Of a DNA stretch of 17,904 nt, positions 9,541 to 17,904 are shown in pieces. The translations under genes and the position numbers were made by a program. The stretch comes from Jimgerdemannia flammicorona. Its lineage: Eukaryota > Mucoromycota > Endogonomycetes > Endogonales > Endogonaceae. The stretch spans positions 1 to 17,904 of the forward strand of contig RBNI01002642.1 of assembly GCA_003990745.1 (NCBI GenBank), given 5' to 3'. Under the pieces are notes generated by a model, which was not told the DNA's origin, did not search any database, and worked only from the letters and a program-made list of their open reading frames with translations. Numbering within the stretch: the stretch's first letter is position 1; each line of letters begins with the position of its first letter.

Positions 9541-10458
9541 ATGAGTCATCAAGACTACAAGACAGATATCTTGAGGAATATAAAAGAAGAATCAAGAAAC
9601 TGCAGTAGCAGTAACTCAACAAGACCCACTAATCCTGAAATAGCTCAAAGACTTACCATAAACAAAATGCCTACTGCTCGCCAAATCTCAAGATCAAGGA
9701 ATCACCAAGGCCTCTTAGTCCAGGAAAGAATATTTCAAGACATCTGAAGAGCCATAAAGATCTGCACTACAAGGACTCCTAGTGTCAACCTGAGTATTAG
9801 TAACCCTTATCATTATATTCTCTACTACTATGAGATAGAAACAAGAATCACTATTGCTACTGAATATCTCCAAATGTGGCAGGAGTATGAAATAGGAAAT
9901 CTTCTCTATCAGGAGTTCCTACAGACCAGTCCTCAAGAGTTACAAAATGCCACTCCCATAGATATATATGAAATAAGGACAGCCAAGAAGATTTATCAGA
10001 TCTTCAGACATATACTATGATTGATCTCCAACTTAGAGTATATCAGAGTCTCAGACTTCAGAAATCTGTCAGCTCATCATATCAATGCACTAGAAGCCAT
10101 AGTAGCTACAGAGGTCCAGTCTACTACCACCCTCAATAGTGATGAGATAGAAGAGTTCTGGTATTCCATCCTCTAGAACAACCCAGATAAATTTCTGTAA
10201 GGATTGATCTCTGTATTCCAAGACTTCAGCATCCAGGTCAGACCTCCCCAAGACCCCATATTTGTTTCCTATTTTGTAGAAAAGAATCTTATAGATTGGA
10301 GAGCCCCTGATTTCCCCACTGCTGAATATAATAACATTATCAATGATGATGTCATCCTGCATGACATATGTGAAATAGACAAAACATTCATAGATCTCAT
10401 CTTCTTTAAGGACAGTGACAAGGATAAAGCCTCCATAATTCTGAACTTCCTACTCTAA
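9541..10458 (+). pseudogene. Broken 306-codon frame of unknown function
   Basis: ATG 9541 opens a frame that stays in phase to the stop at 10456-10458 (two segments, 9541-9747 and 10204-10458, share it, and the stretch between reads through sensibly). Four internal stops, TGA, TGA, TAG and TAA, all fit single transitions. Residues include a Ser/Asn-rich basic N terminus, then YEIGNLLYQEFL, TAKKIYQIFRHIL and RVSDFRNLSAHHINALE. This order loosely follows that in the LTR-borne frame (YYQIGRLLED, hydrophobic-basic helix, RELFYEYSTFIL, LSYGQIDDMI), so the two may be distant relatives. The frame starts 24 bp after the end of LTR-like unit 1; the 5-bp duplication suggests that unit inserted just upstream. 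No domain is recognised with confidence. It may be part of another element or a decayed host gene. Confidence 0.5.
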
Positions 10459-10900
10459 GCTTTTGGTGACACCAAATTCTGCCAGCATCCTTTTCCCATG
10501 TAACAGCTATTCCTCTACTGATATTCTGACCTTGTGTGACTCAGAATTATTCCAGTACTCTTTTTCTATATTACCAAAATTATACCAGTATCCTGAATCT
10601 ATACAACCATCTATACCAATACTGAAATCTATACTGACAACTGTAGTTTTCTGTGTTCCAGTATTTTATTTGGTTATTGGAATTTATATTTAATCTTATG
10701 TCTTAGCAACTATTGAATTATATTTTATATAAATACCTCTTTTATTTCCTTTGAAATAAAGTCAGTCAAGTTCACTTACCTATAATTTCTTATACATAAG
10801 CAATCTAAAGAGATAACAGGACAGTTTAAAGATAAGAAGTTTGAGGACTGTAAGATCTTGGGAAAGCACTCCAATAAGAACTTACTTATAACAAACTTGA
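10459..10900. other. AT-rich stretch without a gene
   Basis: Increasingly AT-rich, with no frame I can support. It contains a TATA-like TATATAAATA at 10726-10735 and AATAAA at 10755-10760, only about 20 bp apart, so they are unlikely to act as a promoter and poly(A) pair. The 3' end of the copia relic is lost somewhere in or just above this stretch. Confidence 0.4.
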
Positions 10901-11360
10901 GTTAGTCTAAGAGATATACCTTGAAGAGAATTTGATATATTTGAAGAACTCAGTAACTACTACATAATAATAGATAATATTACTACTGAGCTCTGCTTAT
11001 GTATTTGCTATGAAACAGTAGACTTGTTATTAATTTGAAAGAGATATTTAGTTATAGATTGATAATCATCTAAGTCTCCAGTTCAATCAGTGGTATATAT
11101 ACAAAATAGCTATATATTATTCTTCTTCTTATTATTGTTATTACTATTACTCTTACTCAATCTACTAAGAGAGAGTATATAGTATACTATTTCTTTAATA
11201 TATCTAAAAATCCTCTTAATAGTACTTCAATATAAATTATTATATATAGTAGAAGAAATACTATACTATCTTATTCATAGTATATAAGATATTAGGTCTT
11301 ATTTCTAGTATGAGATATAAGAGAACTAACTACTTACTAATAGGAAATATTATTATTTAC
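10900..11360 (-). pseudogene. Ty1/copia pol relic: RNase H part
   Basis: On the minus strand, conceptual translation in shifting frames gives landmarks of the copia RNase H region in the right order: IRPNILYTMNKIV near 11262-11300 (family TRPDIAYAV), KRIFRYIKEIVYY (family KRILRYLKGT..Y), then DWTGDLDDYQSITKY at 11045-11089 (family DWAGDxDDRRSTSGY) and KQSSVVILS. The active protein would remove RNA from the RNA/DNA hybrid during reverse transcription. Stops and AT-biased substitutions are everywhere. The segment continues the RT part at 13375-14737; LTR-like unit 2 separates them. The C-terminal end and any 3' LTR are not recognisable. Confidence 0.8.
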
Positions 11361-11365
11361 CTCTA
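11361..11365. repeat. Left target-site duplication of LTR-like unit 2
   Basis: CTCTA precedes the unit and CTCTG follows it at 13370-13374. They differ by one G/A transition. Removing the unit plus one copy rejoins the RT and RNase H parts of the copia relic. Confidence 0.65.
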
Positions 11366-13369
11366 TATAAGTGCATAATCTCCAAACTACTGAAATCATA
11401 CATTACCCTTAGAATAAATCTGGAAATCATATACAAGATCATGAAGCTGAGTCAAACTAAAGTTACAGAGCACAAAGCTGAGTCAACTAGAAGTTACAGA
11501 ATATAAGAATTATATAAATAGAACCTTACTAATTAGGACTGAATGCATATATACTGAGTACTCAGATGCATCAAAATAGAGAACTATAATAAACAAAACA
11601 AATAACCATAACTTTTAAACATATATATAACTATGACCACTAAGATCTACAACTGCATCTATGCTGACATTTGGAATGTCATTATCAACTGAGTCACCCC
11701 TCTTCTACCCCTCATAAATATTCATAGTCTAGTATCTCTTTACTTTGTGAAAGCCTGATGGAATGTCCTGAACATACTTAGTGAGACTCATCAAATCAGA
11801 CAAATTTCAAGCTACTATCAGATCAGCTGCCTCCTAGAAGATATGGTCAAATATCACTATAATATAGATATTATCCAGATGTCTCAATACTAAAAACTCA
11901 TTGCCTACAAATACTGAGAACTCTTCTATAAGTACAGTACCTTTATTCCCTATCTCTGAGTTATCACTGCTGAAATGGTTGCCACTCTATTCTATAGCCA
12001 AATCGATGATATGGTACAAGAACTCAACTACAAGTATATCAAGTATATTCAAATCATAGATAGAATCTTTCAACACTCTAATGACTATATTCTGCAAATG
12101 CCTCAAGTTAGATATATCATAAAGAATATCTATAATATAATCTAGTTTGATAATGATGAAGTAGAAGATAATAATCCCTCTGATGCCAAAATGATCTCTA
12201 GTCAAGAATCTCTGCTAACTCTGATTACTCTATCAACTTTGCTGATAAACTTACAATAGTTTATAATCATCTATGAGACCTATTGGAATAATGACCACTG
12301 GTATAAGTATCAATCCATATTCATGCTCAATTACTTCAACTACAATAAAGAGACTGGAGAACATAATCTGTACCTCTAGACAACTCTTGAGATCAAACCA
12401 ATAACTCTACTACCTGAGTATAGATAATATGAATAATAGCTACCAGCTTACTATAACTCTGTAACATATAGTATTATAACCTATAGAAGATATACAGATA
12501 GTAAATCTGATGAAAGTAAAGATAATATACCCCTCCTCTGCCCACCAACTCCATACTCAGTATATGAGACAGATGATACTATTCTGTAAGACAATGATGA
12601 GGTCTCAATATATTATTATCTAAGCAAATAGAGAAAAGTAATCCAAGAACTACTATTCCTAAACAACTACTTTATCAGAGATAATATTATTAATGGTAAT
12701 ATTATTGAAGACTATTCAGATAGTGTCTAAATCTATAGATAGTCTAGCAGTCATTAGTATAGTTAGATTAGACTTATATAATATAACTATAAACTAACTC
12801 AGTAGTTAGATGATCTCTTGATATGTCAGTTCACACTTATACTATGTGACTGCATTCTGACTCAGTAAGATACTAAGTACTATATCCATATTTAGTATAG
12901 TCCAGATAGCCTCTCATTGTATAAATACTCTCTCTCTCAGACCTCAGAATCTCAGATAAGAACAATTCAAACACAACTCCTAAACATTTCTCCACAATAT
13001 CCCTTCATAACTACTCTTAGTATAGTAATATCATAAATAGCAAATAAACCTATTTAATAATCTACACACTTTTAACTATATCATGAAATTTTCTAATTGA
13101 GTATTATCTATAGTAATATGCTAATTCAACTAAGCTGGTCTTAGTTTTTTAAACTTCCTAAAATACAGAAAATTCTAAATATTCAGAACTAGTCTGAATA
13201 AGAACTTTGGTTGAGACATTAATCTAATCTTGAAATCAATAAGTATAGAGAATATACTCTATATGAAATTGATCTTAATCTTAAGAAAACAGTCTTCCAG
13301 AATATCCAGAACTTCTAGAAAACCCTTCCAGAACTACATAATAGTACTTTTATAAGTAACCCTCTTATA
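11366..13369 (+). mobile_element. LTR-like unit 2 (probable solo LTR, 2.0 kb), inserted in copia pol
   Basis: Aligns end to end with unit 1 at 7456-9516. Differences are mostly C/T and G/A, and this copy is the more AT-rich. Its ends are TATAAG and CTTATA, the expected mutated forms of TGTAAG and CTTACA. It keeps the two TGAGTCA motifs, TATATA, the 366-codon frame, TATAAATA (12920-12927) and AATAAA (13043-13048). The roughly 57-bp size difference is partly an imperfect 31-bp tandem duplication near the start of unit 1 (about 7480-7540) that is absent here. Insertion into the minus-strand copia sequence between RT and RNase H shows independent transposition from unit 1. Confidence 0.75.
11633..12730 (+). 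pseudogene. LTR-borne 366-codon reading frame, unknown function, copy 2, heavily broken
   Basis: ATG 11633 to TAA 12728-12730 is exactly 1098 nt, as in copy 1, with no insertion or deletion anywhere, despite about thirteen internal stops. The helical N-terminal half, the acidic middle and the acidic C-terminal tail (ending DYSDSV) all align. Both PPxY motifs of copy 1 have become LPEY and LPAY by single C-to-T changes. Codons that are stops in one copy but sense in the other (for instance TAA against CAA, or TAG against TGG) show that much of the damage arose separately in each copy. Stops at codons 20, 109 and 209 are common to both. Function unknown; see copy 1. Confidence 0.65.
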
Positions 13370-13374
13370 CTCTG
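13370..13374. repeat. Right target-site duplication of LTR-like unit 2
   Basis: CTCTG, partner of CTCTA at 11361-11365. Confidence 0.65.
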
Positions 13375-14737
13375 ATATAGTATTAGACTTCTTTAACTTT
13401 ACTGAAGTTTTTATAAGAGTACTAGTAGACTTATATTCACTTGTATTAAAGTATTCTAGAATAGCTTAGATATAAGTTAACTATGAGAAATATATATAGT
13501 ATATTTATTACTATCATATATAATAAATATCCTAAGAAGGAAAGATGTATCACTCATATCAGTTATTTTAAATTTCTTATACAGAGCTTCTTTAACTCTA
13601 TTAAGCTTACTTTTTGTCATAATGATAATTATATCATCTACTCAAATATCTATGAAAGCTACTCTATTAGTATAGTATTGAATATATATACAGTTATCTA
13701 CTTTGCAATATTAATCTATTGTTAAGAAGATATTTATTGATTTTACTATTTTATAAATAGGCTGTTTGCTTGATACTATATAATTCTTTATATAGTTTTA
13801 TATACTAGATCATTCTGACTATTATTCTAACTATTGTATAGCTTATATTCTTATGGTTGATAAATATATAACTCTGTATCTATATTACTATTAAGAAAAG
13901 TCATCTTTATATCTATCTGATACTTTCAGATTATATAGTATTAATTGTAAGAAATATTCTTAAAGAAATAAGCTTGAATATTCGAAAAAATATTTCATTA
14001 TAGTCTATATCATAATTCTGTAATTAATTCTTAGCTACAAAATGAGTTTTAAATTACTCTATACTTCTATCACTCTTATACTTAATTTTATAGACCTAAT
14101 ATGATCTTATGGTTTGTTAATTGGTTAGAAGAGATATCAGATCCTATGTATCATTTTTGATAAGTAAATTATATTCTTTATCTATAGCTTACTTTCATAT
14201 CTTATTATTAGAAGAAGTTATTATTTTATTATATATACTTGACTCATCAGAAGTTACAATAAATATACATTTGTATACTTTAATATAGCTCATATAGTCC
14301 TTATATTGAGAGGTCTTTGATATATTCTAATAACTCTCTAAATTGAAATAAGTCTTATTTCTGAGCTTACACTTTAGCTTTTTCTTATCTTTAATAGACT
14401 CTTTATCATCATTAGAGGTCTTACTATTCTTAATCTTTATTATCTTTAGCTCAGGTAACTCTGACTTAGGTATATATAGCAGTTGAAAATAATTTTGACT
14501 TATTAGAGAGATTGGTACTAGATATTGTACTGGCTGAGATATAGATGTTGAAATAGAGATCAGAATAGATATATCTATATAGAATTTCTTATTTTCTTTT
14601 TCACTGAACTGTATATTCTGTGAGATTACTATATGATATATATTTATATAGATTCTATAACTTATATAATTTTCTATTATATTTAAGGAATATATATTCA
14701 TTAGTTTTAGAATTAAATTTATACCAATTCTCTACTT
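13375..14737 (-). pseudogene. Ty1/copia pol relic: integrase C-terminal linker and reverse transcriptase
   Basis: Minus-strand landmarks appear in family order. KFNSKTNEYIFLKY and YRIYINIYHIVISQNIQF (just below 14737) match the KLDPKxxxCIFLGY...YRIYD...SRDVxF linker. KYKSDRSIE and HFVAKN..QNYDIDYNEIF (about 14000-14110) match the start of RT. DIKMTFLNSNIDTELYIYQP (13860-13915) matches DVKTAFLNGxLxEEIYMxQP, KELYSIKQTAY (13755-13790) matches KALYGLKQAPRAW, and VDDIIIIM (13619-13642) is the catalytic YVDD motif. The minus-strand frame 14701-14327 survives as 124 open codons in the linker. Composition is extremely AT-rich with frequent stops, so no protein is made. Confidence 0.88.
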
Positions 14738-14752
14738 TCTTCAGAAAATAGA

Positions 14753-14756
<4 letters not shown>
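14738..14756. repeat. Left 19-bp target-site duplication of the retrocopy
   Basis: TCTTCAGAAAATAGATCTT is repeated without a mismatch at 15961-15979. The final two T could belong to the poly(T) run, so the duplication is 17-19 bp. The sequence belongs to the copia relic. Confidence 0.92.
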
Positions 14757-14792
<36 letters not shown>

Positions 14793-15960
14793 GAACTCAT
14801 GTCCTGTGTATTTTTATTGGAAGAGAACCTAGACTATATAGGCCAAAACCCTCCCCCACCGCCCACCAAGCACTGCCCCTCTATTAACCTAGGCTAGCTA
14901 TTGTCCAGCAGCTCGACCATGCTAGGCGCAGCAGGGCCATTGTTGGTCTGCACCTTATTCTGTGCACTATGCTCTCCCTACCACCAGGGGAAACCCAACC
15001 ATATGCCAACAACTGAAAGCATATGCCCGAGAACCCAACGTATGTATAAGGCCACACCCAAGCCAAATAGAATAGCCCCTGCCACCCCAAAGAGAATGAC
15101 AGATAAAGAAAAACCCTCATCAAAGCACAACATGGTGGGTAGGGCCTGGTTCTCCCAGGTGAGGTGAGTAAAGAACTTACATGTGAGGTGGGAGGAAACC
15201 CCCAATACCCCACTACTCAAGCCTGCAGGCCTTGATCACATTGCCATATCAGCTCCTGGTTCTAGTTGAGTGTAGCCAAGATGCCTAAAATGAGTAGCCT
15301 CGGGTCCCCTGACCTCTTCTGATGACTGGGGCCCAACCTTGCTGACCACCAAAAGAAGCCGAGAGTGATACCTACCACCTAACTATGCCACACCAATCAA
15401 AAGGCCCCACTGAAGCAGCACCTGCCCCAGCCCCGACAACTGCCCCCAGCCTGACACTCTACTGGTTCACCATTATCGCCCTTCCTCCTATCTGTGATGG
15501 CCATCTCCCCTCCCATCCTGACAACACCCGAAAAACAGTCACCTACACCAGAACTGTGCTCACCAGGAAGCTCGCCAAAGCCAAAGAGCCCCACTACAGG
15601 CACCGAGGACCTGCAGGTAACCTACACTGAGCACTTGATGCCCAAGGTTGGCCGACTCCCTATATAGCCTGAGATATACTGAGATAACTCCATATTGGCA
15701 ACAGCAAAAGGAAGAAGGTGCTACACCAAAACGGGTACACCCCAGATGCAGCTGAAGGTACCAGAATTCATGAAAAAGTAGAGGAAGTACCAATCCAATA
15801 TCAATAAAGGGGCAACACATCACCATTGCCCTCCTCCCACCATACCCCTGCAGGTACAGCAAACCAACCCAAGGTAGAGGGGGTAATAATAGGGGAAAGG
15901 GGACTTGGAAGGTCACCTACCAAATCTTATGACCAGTAAGGTAGCGGAGAAAGGAGTGTA
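14757..15960 (-). mobile_element. Processed retrocopy of a polyadenylated RNA inserted in copia pol
   Basis: The insertion is bounded by a perfect 17-19 bp duplication. On the minus strand it ends in about 35 A (T-run 14755-14789) preceded 23 nt upstream by CCAATAAAAA. That combination is the hallmark of LINE-driven target-primed reverse transcription of a cleaved and polyadenylated transcript. Base composition is balanced, in sharp contrast to the AT-rich copia sequence on both sides, so it arrived after that decay or escaped it. The body is about 1170 nt. The longest minus-strand frames are short: 15916-15560 (118 aa), 15603-15397 (68 aa), 15220-14978 (80 aa) and 15213-14884 (109 aa). None resembles a family I know. 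The 80-aa frame has one or two strongly hydrophobic stretches around LSVILFGVAGAILFGLG. It could be a pseudogene of a host mRNA, a long noncoding RNA copy, or a SINE-like element. Confidence 0.85.
14813..14818 (-). terminator. Polyadenylation signal within the retrocopy
   Basis: AATAAA on the minus strand, 23 nt before the A-tail, the normal distance for cleavage and polyadenylation. It shows that the copied RNA was a polymerase II type transcript. Confidence 0.8.
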
Positions 15961-15979
15961 TCTTCAGAAAATAGATCTT
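15961..15979. repeat. Right 19-bp target-site duplication of the retrocopy
   Basis: Exact partner of 14738-14756. The absence of any mismatch in a region otherwise full of transitions indicates a recent insertion. Confidence 0.92.
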
Positions 15980-17641
15980 ATATTTGAATATATACATATA
16001 GATATAAAATATCTGGCTTAGATTTACTTTATAATTCTTCAGGAGTAAGATTATAATTATTTCTGAATTACTTATTATTGTCAGATTTCTTACTTAGTAC
16101 TTAAGATATATATATATACATTAGTTATAGATATATATCATTATATTGATAGTCTTGACTCAATAAGAATATAATAGTCTAGTTATATTAATTATTATAT
16201 ATACTATTTCTATAACTATATAGTTAAATCACTCAGCTACACTATTTTGCTAGAATATATATAGAGCTGTCATTTGATAGTATATACTATATTTTCTTAG
16301 ATATTGCTTGAATATATATACTATTGATATATTTATATATATTATCTGAATATATATATAGTATATATATATTCTATATATATTCTATTTTATTCTTCAT
16401 AATTACTTTAAATTTTTTAAATTTATTTAGGACTTTATTTTTTGCTAATAATAAGTATACATATGCTTTATATATATAATTATTAATAAAAGTAATAAAA
16501 TATCTCTTTCTATTATAAGAAGTAGTATATATTAGATTATATATATCTATATAAATTAAATTGAGTATATGTATTAGATATATATTCTATCTAATTCTGA
16601 AATAGTTATTGAGATGCTTTATTTATCATATAGTTTTTATAGAAGTTATTATCAAGATATATATATATATATTAGCAATTCACTTACTAAACTATTTCTG
16701 ATTATTTTTTTTAAACTTGATTTATTTATATATCCTAAATATTAATACTATATATTAAATATATTAAATATAGTTATCATATATAAGATTTTTGTACTAC
16801 TTAGTATACTATTGATTATATAAAGATTGTCTTATTTTGATATTATTATAATCTCCTTATCATTTTTCAGACTATATAAAGTTACTCTCTTTGGGTGTAT
16901 ATATATTTTTTAATTACTACAGACTATTATTTTGCTGATTAAGAAGAGATTCTTTCTAATCTTTAGAGTATATAGTATATTCTGAAAAATACTAGTAATT
17001 TTATAATATTTCTATAAAGATGTATACCAATATTTTCTCTTTCTTAAGTATATATAATATTATTATTACTTAATTTAATTAGTACTAAATACTCAAAGGA
17101 CTCATATGTATATAGAAAATTATTCTTAGTAGACTATTATATATTGTATAGTATCAGAATCTAAAAACTATATATTATCATTATTAGCTATATTAATATA
17201 TACTTCACTATTGATATTATTATTTTTCACTAGCTCAAAAGTATATAACTTTGACATAGATGTAAATTTCTTCTTTAGATACTCAGTATATATTACTTAT
17301 ATATAGAATATATCTATTAGTTATTTCTAAGAACTGTTAGTACCTATAGTAGTATAAAATAGACCTCTAATTTCTAGTCTTTCTTCTCATATATTATATA
17401 TAGTAATAAAGCTATAGATAAAAAGAAACTAGATTTTCAAAAAGTAGAATTCTGTAGTATAAATGTCTATTACTATTACTAGTTTGGCTGAAAGTAGTTA
17501 TATATTAAGATATACTTTTAACTTTATAATAATAAGTAGCTCTTATACTTTTCAGCCTTTGAGATTTAGTAAGAGCTATATTTATAATAATAAACTATAC
17601 TAGAAATAATGATAGTATAACTCTAAAAGTATAGAAGACAT
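15980..17641 (-). pseudogene. Ty1/copia gag and integrase relic
   Basis: The likely start is the minus-strand ATG at 17641. Near 17540-17565 LKG followed by a short spacer and an IIIKLK segment resembles the LKGxxNYxxW...K start of copia Gag. The integrase is clearer: LGYINKSSLKK (16706-16740, family LGHMNxxSLKKL, the zinc-binding N terminus), YFITFINNY and VYLLLAKNKVLNKFKKFK (about 16430-16505, the core with its second Asp), then YYQMTALY and QNSVAE (16231-16250 and just above), matching HQxTAPYxPxQNGVAE with the catalytic Glu. Integrase would insert the cDNA into host DNA. No zinc knuckle or protease motif could be made out. Frames shift and stops are frequent. Long TATATA runs at 16320-16400 and 16655-16675 are probably products of the same mutation. 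Confidence 0.75.
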
Positions 17642-17800
17642 AGTTGTAAACTAACTACTATATAGATAAAATCAAGTAAATTCTGAAAGATCAACTTAAT
17701 ATAACCTACTAAGGAATAAGAGAAGCTCTAAATATCTTTATATTCAAATCTGCTATTAGATAGCTCTAGTATACTATATAGATATCATTAGAGATCAAGT
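17642..17800. other. AT-rich leader of the copia relic, no gene
   Basis: This lies upstream of the copia start on the minus strand, where a primer-binding site and 5' LTR would be expected. I could not identify either; the sequence is too altered. The LINE tail to the right may have interrupted it. Confidence 0.4.
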
Positions 17801-17904
17801 AGTCAGTCCTCCTAGGGGGATTGAGTAAGAGTGAGCACAGTGTATTATATAGAGGATAGATGAAGCATTAATAAAGGTAGGAGTCCAAGTAACTATAAAA
17901 AAAA
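17800..17904 (+). mobile_element. 5'-truncated LINE 3' end, plus strand
   Basis: The last 38 bases hold ATTAATAAAGG, then GAGTCCAAGTAACTATA and an A-run. Copy A ends TTAATAAAGAG, then GAGTCCAAGTGACTATA and A, on the opposite strand at 29-1. The two differ by one transition in the 17 bases before the A-run, and upstream similarity is weaker. It is less AT-rich than its surroundings. The start is an estimate, and the A-run reaches the edge of the window. Confidence 0.65.

Noticed and set aside
7395..10785. A possible third LTR-like unit starting TGTAAGC at 7395, with flanking TTTCT at 7390-7394 and 10786-10790, enclosing the 9541-10458 frame
   Set aside because: The would-be right end (CTTACCTATAA) is not of the CA type, and a 5-bp match in AT-rich DNA is weak evidence. 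Kept only as a hint.
13483..13725. Plus-strand 80-aa frame
   Set aside because: It is antisense to the copia RT VDD region and has AT-driven composition.
14884..15916. Short frames in the retrocopy considered as a real gene
   Set aside because: No single frame dominates, none resembles a known family, and stops occur in all frames; an intact protein is not supported.
16320..16400. TATATA runs considered as a replication origin or a functional AT island
   Set aside because: They fall within the copia integrase relic and are explained by C-to-T/G-to-A decay; no other origin-like structure is present.

Overview
The window reads as a block of nested, decayed transposable elements from a fungal nuclear genome, most likely a filamentous ascomycete. 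I see no ordinary host gene, rRNA, tRNA or CRISPR array. The fungal call rests on a two-ORF LINE of Tad1-like layout, a Ty1/copia polyprotein, and heavy C-to-T/G-to-A decay like repeat-induced point mutation (RIP) or methylation-driven deamination. The species cannot be named from this sequence.

Layout. (1) Positions 1-~5705, minus strand: a full-length LINE (copy A) with ORF1 (RRM-like fold), ORF2 (endonuclease, reverse transcriptase, C-terminal zinc motif), a 3' UTR and an AATAAA signal. Each ORF keeps one frame end to end and is broken only by stop codons. (2) ~5705-7275, minus strand: the 5' part of a second, more diverged copy (B). Copy A probably inserted into ORF1 of copy B, so the rest of B should lie beyond the left edge. 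(3) 7456-9516 and 11366-13369, plus strand: two diverged copies of a 2-kb unit with TGTAAG/CTTACA ends and its own 5-bp target duplication, built like a solo LTR. Each copy carries a 366-codon reading frame of identical length inside what would be U3. (4) 9541-10458, plus strand: a broken 306-codon frame of unknown function. (5) 17641-~10900, minus strand: a very AT-rich Ty1/copia gag-pol relic, in order gag, integrase, RT, RNase H. It is split by the second LTR-like unit and by a GC-richer insertion. (6) 14757-15960, minus strand: that insertion has a 35-nt poly(A) tail, an AATAAA signal 23 nt upstream and a perfect 19-bp target duplication, the signature of a reverse-transcribed polyadenylated RNA. 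(7) ~17800-17904, plus strand: the 3' tail of another LINE, matching the LINE tail at position 1 in opposite orientation.

Inferred order of events: copia is oldest and most decayed; the second LTR-like unit landed inside it and decayed with it; the retrocopy landed later, since it is not AT-biased and its target duplication is identical on both sides. Copy A is younger than copy B. The most unusual item is the LTR-borne reading frame, which has its own TATA-like, CCAAT and TGAGTCA motifs, an unusual design for a fungal retroelement.
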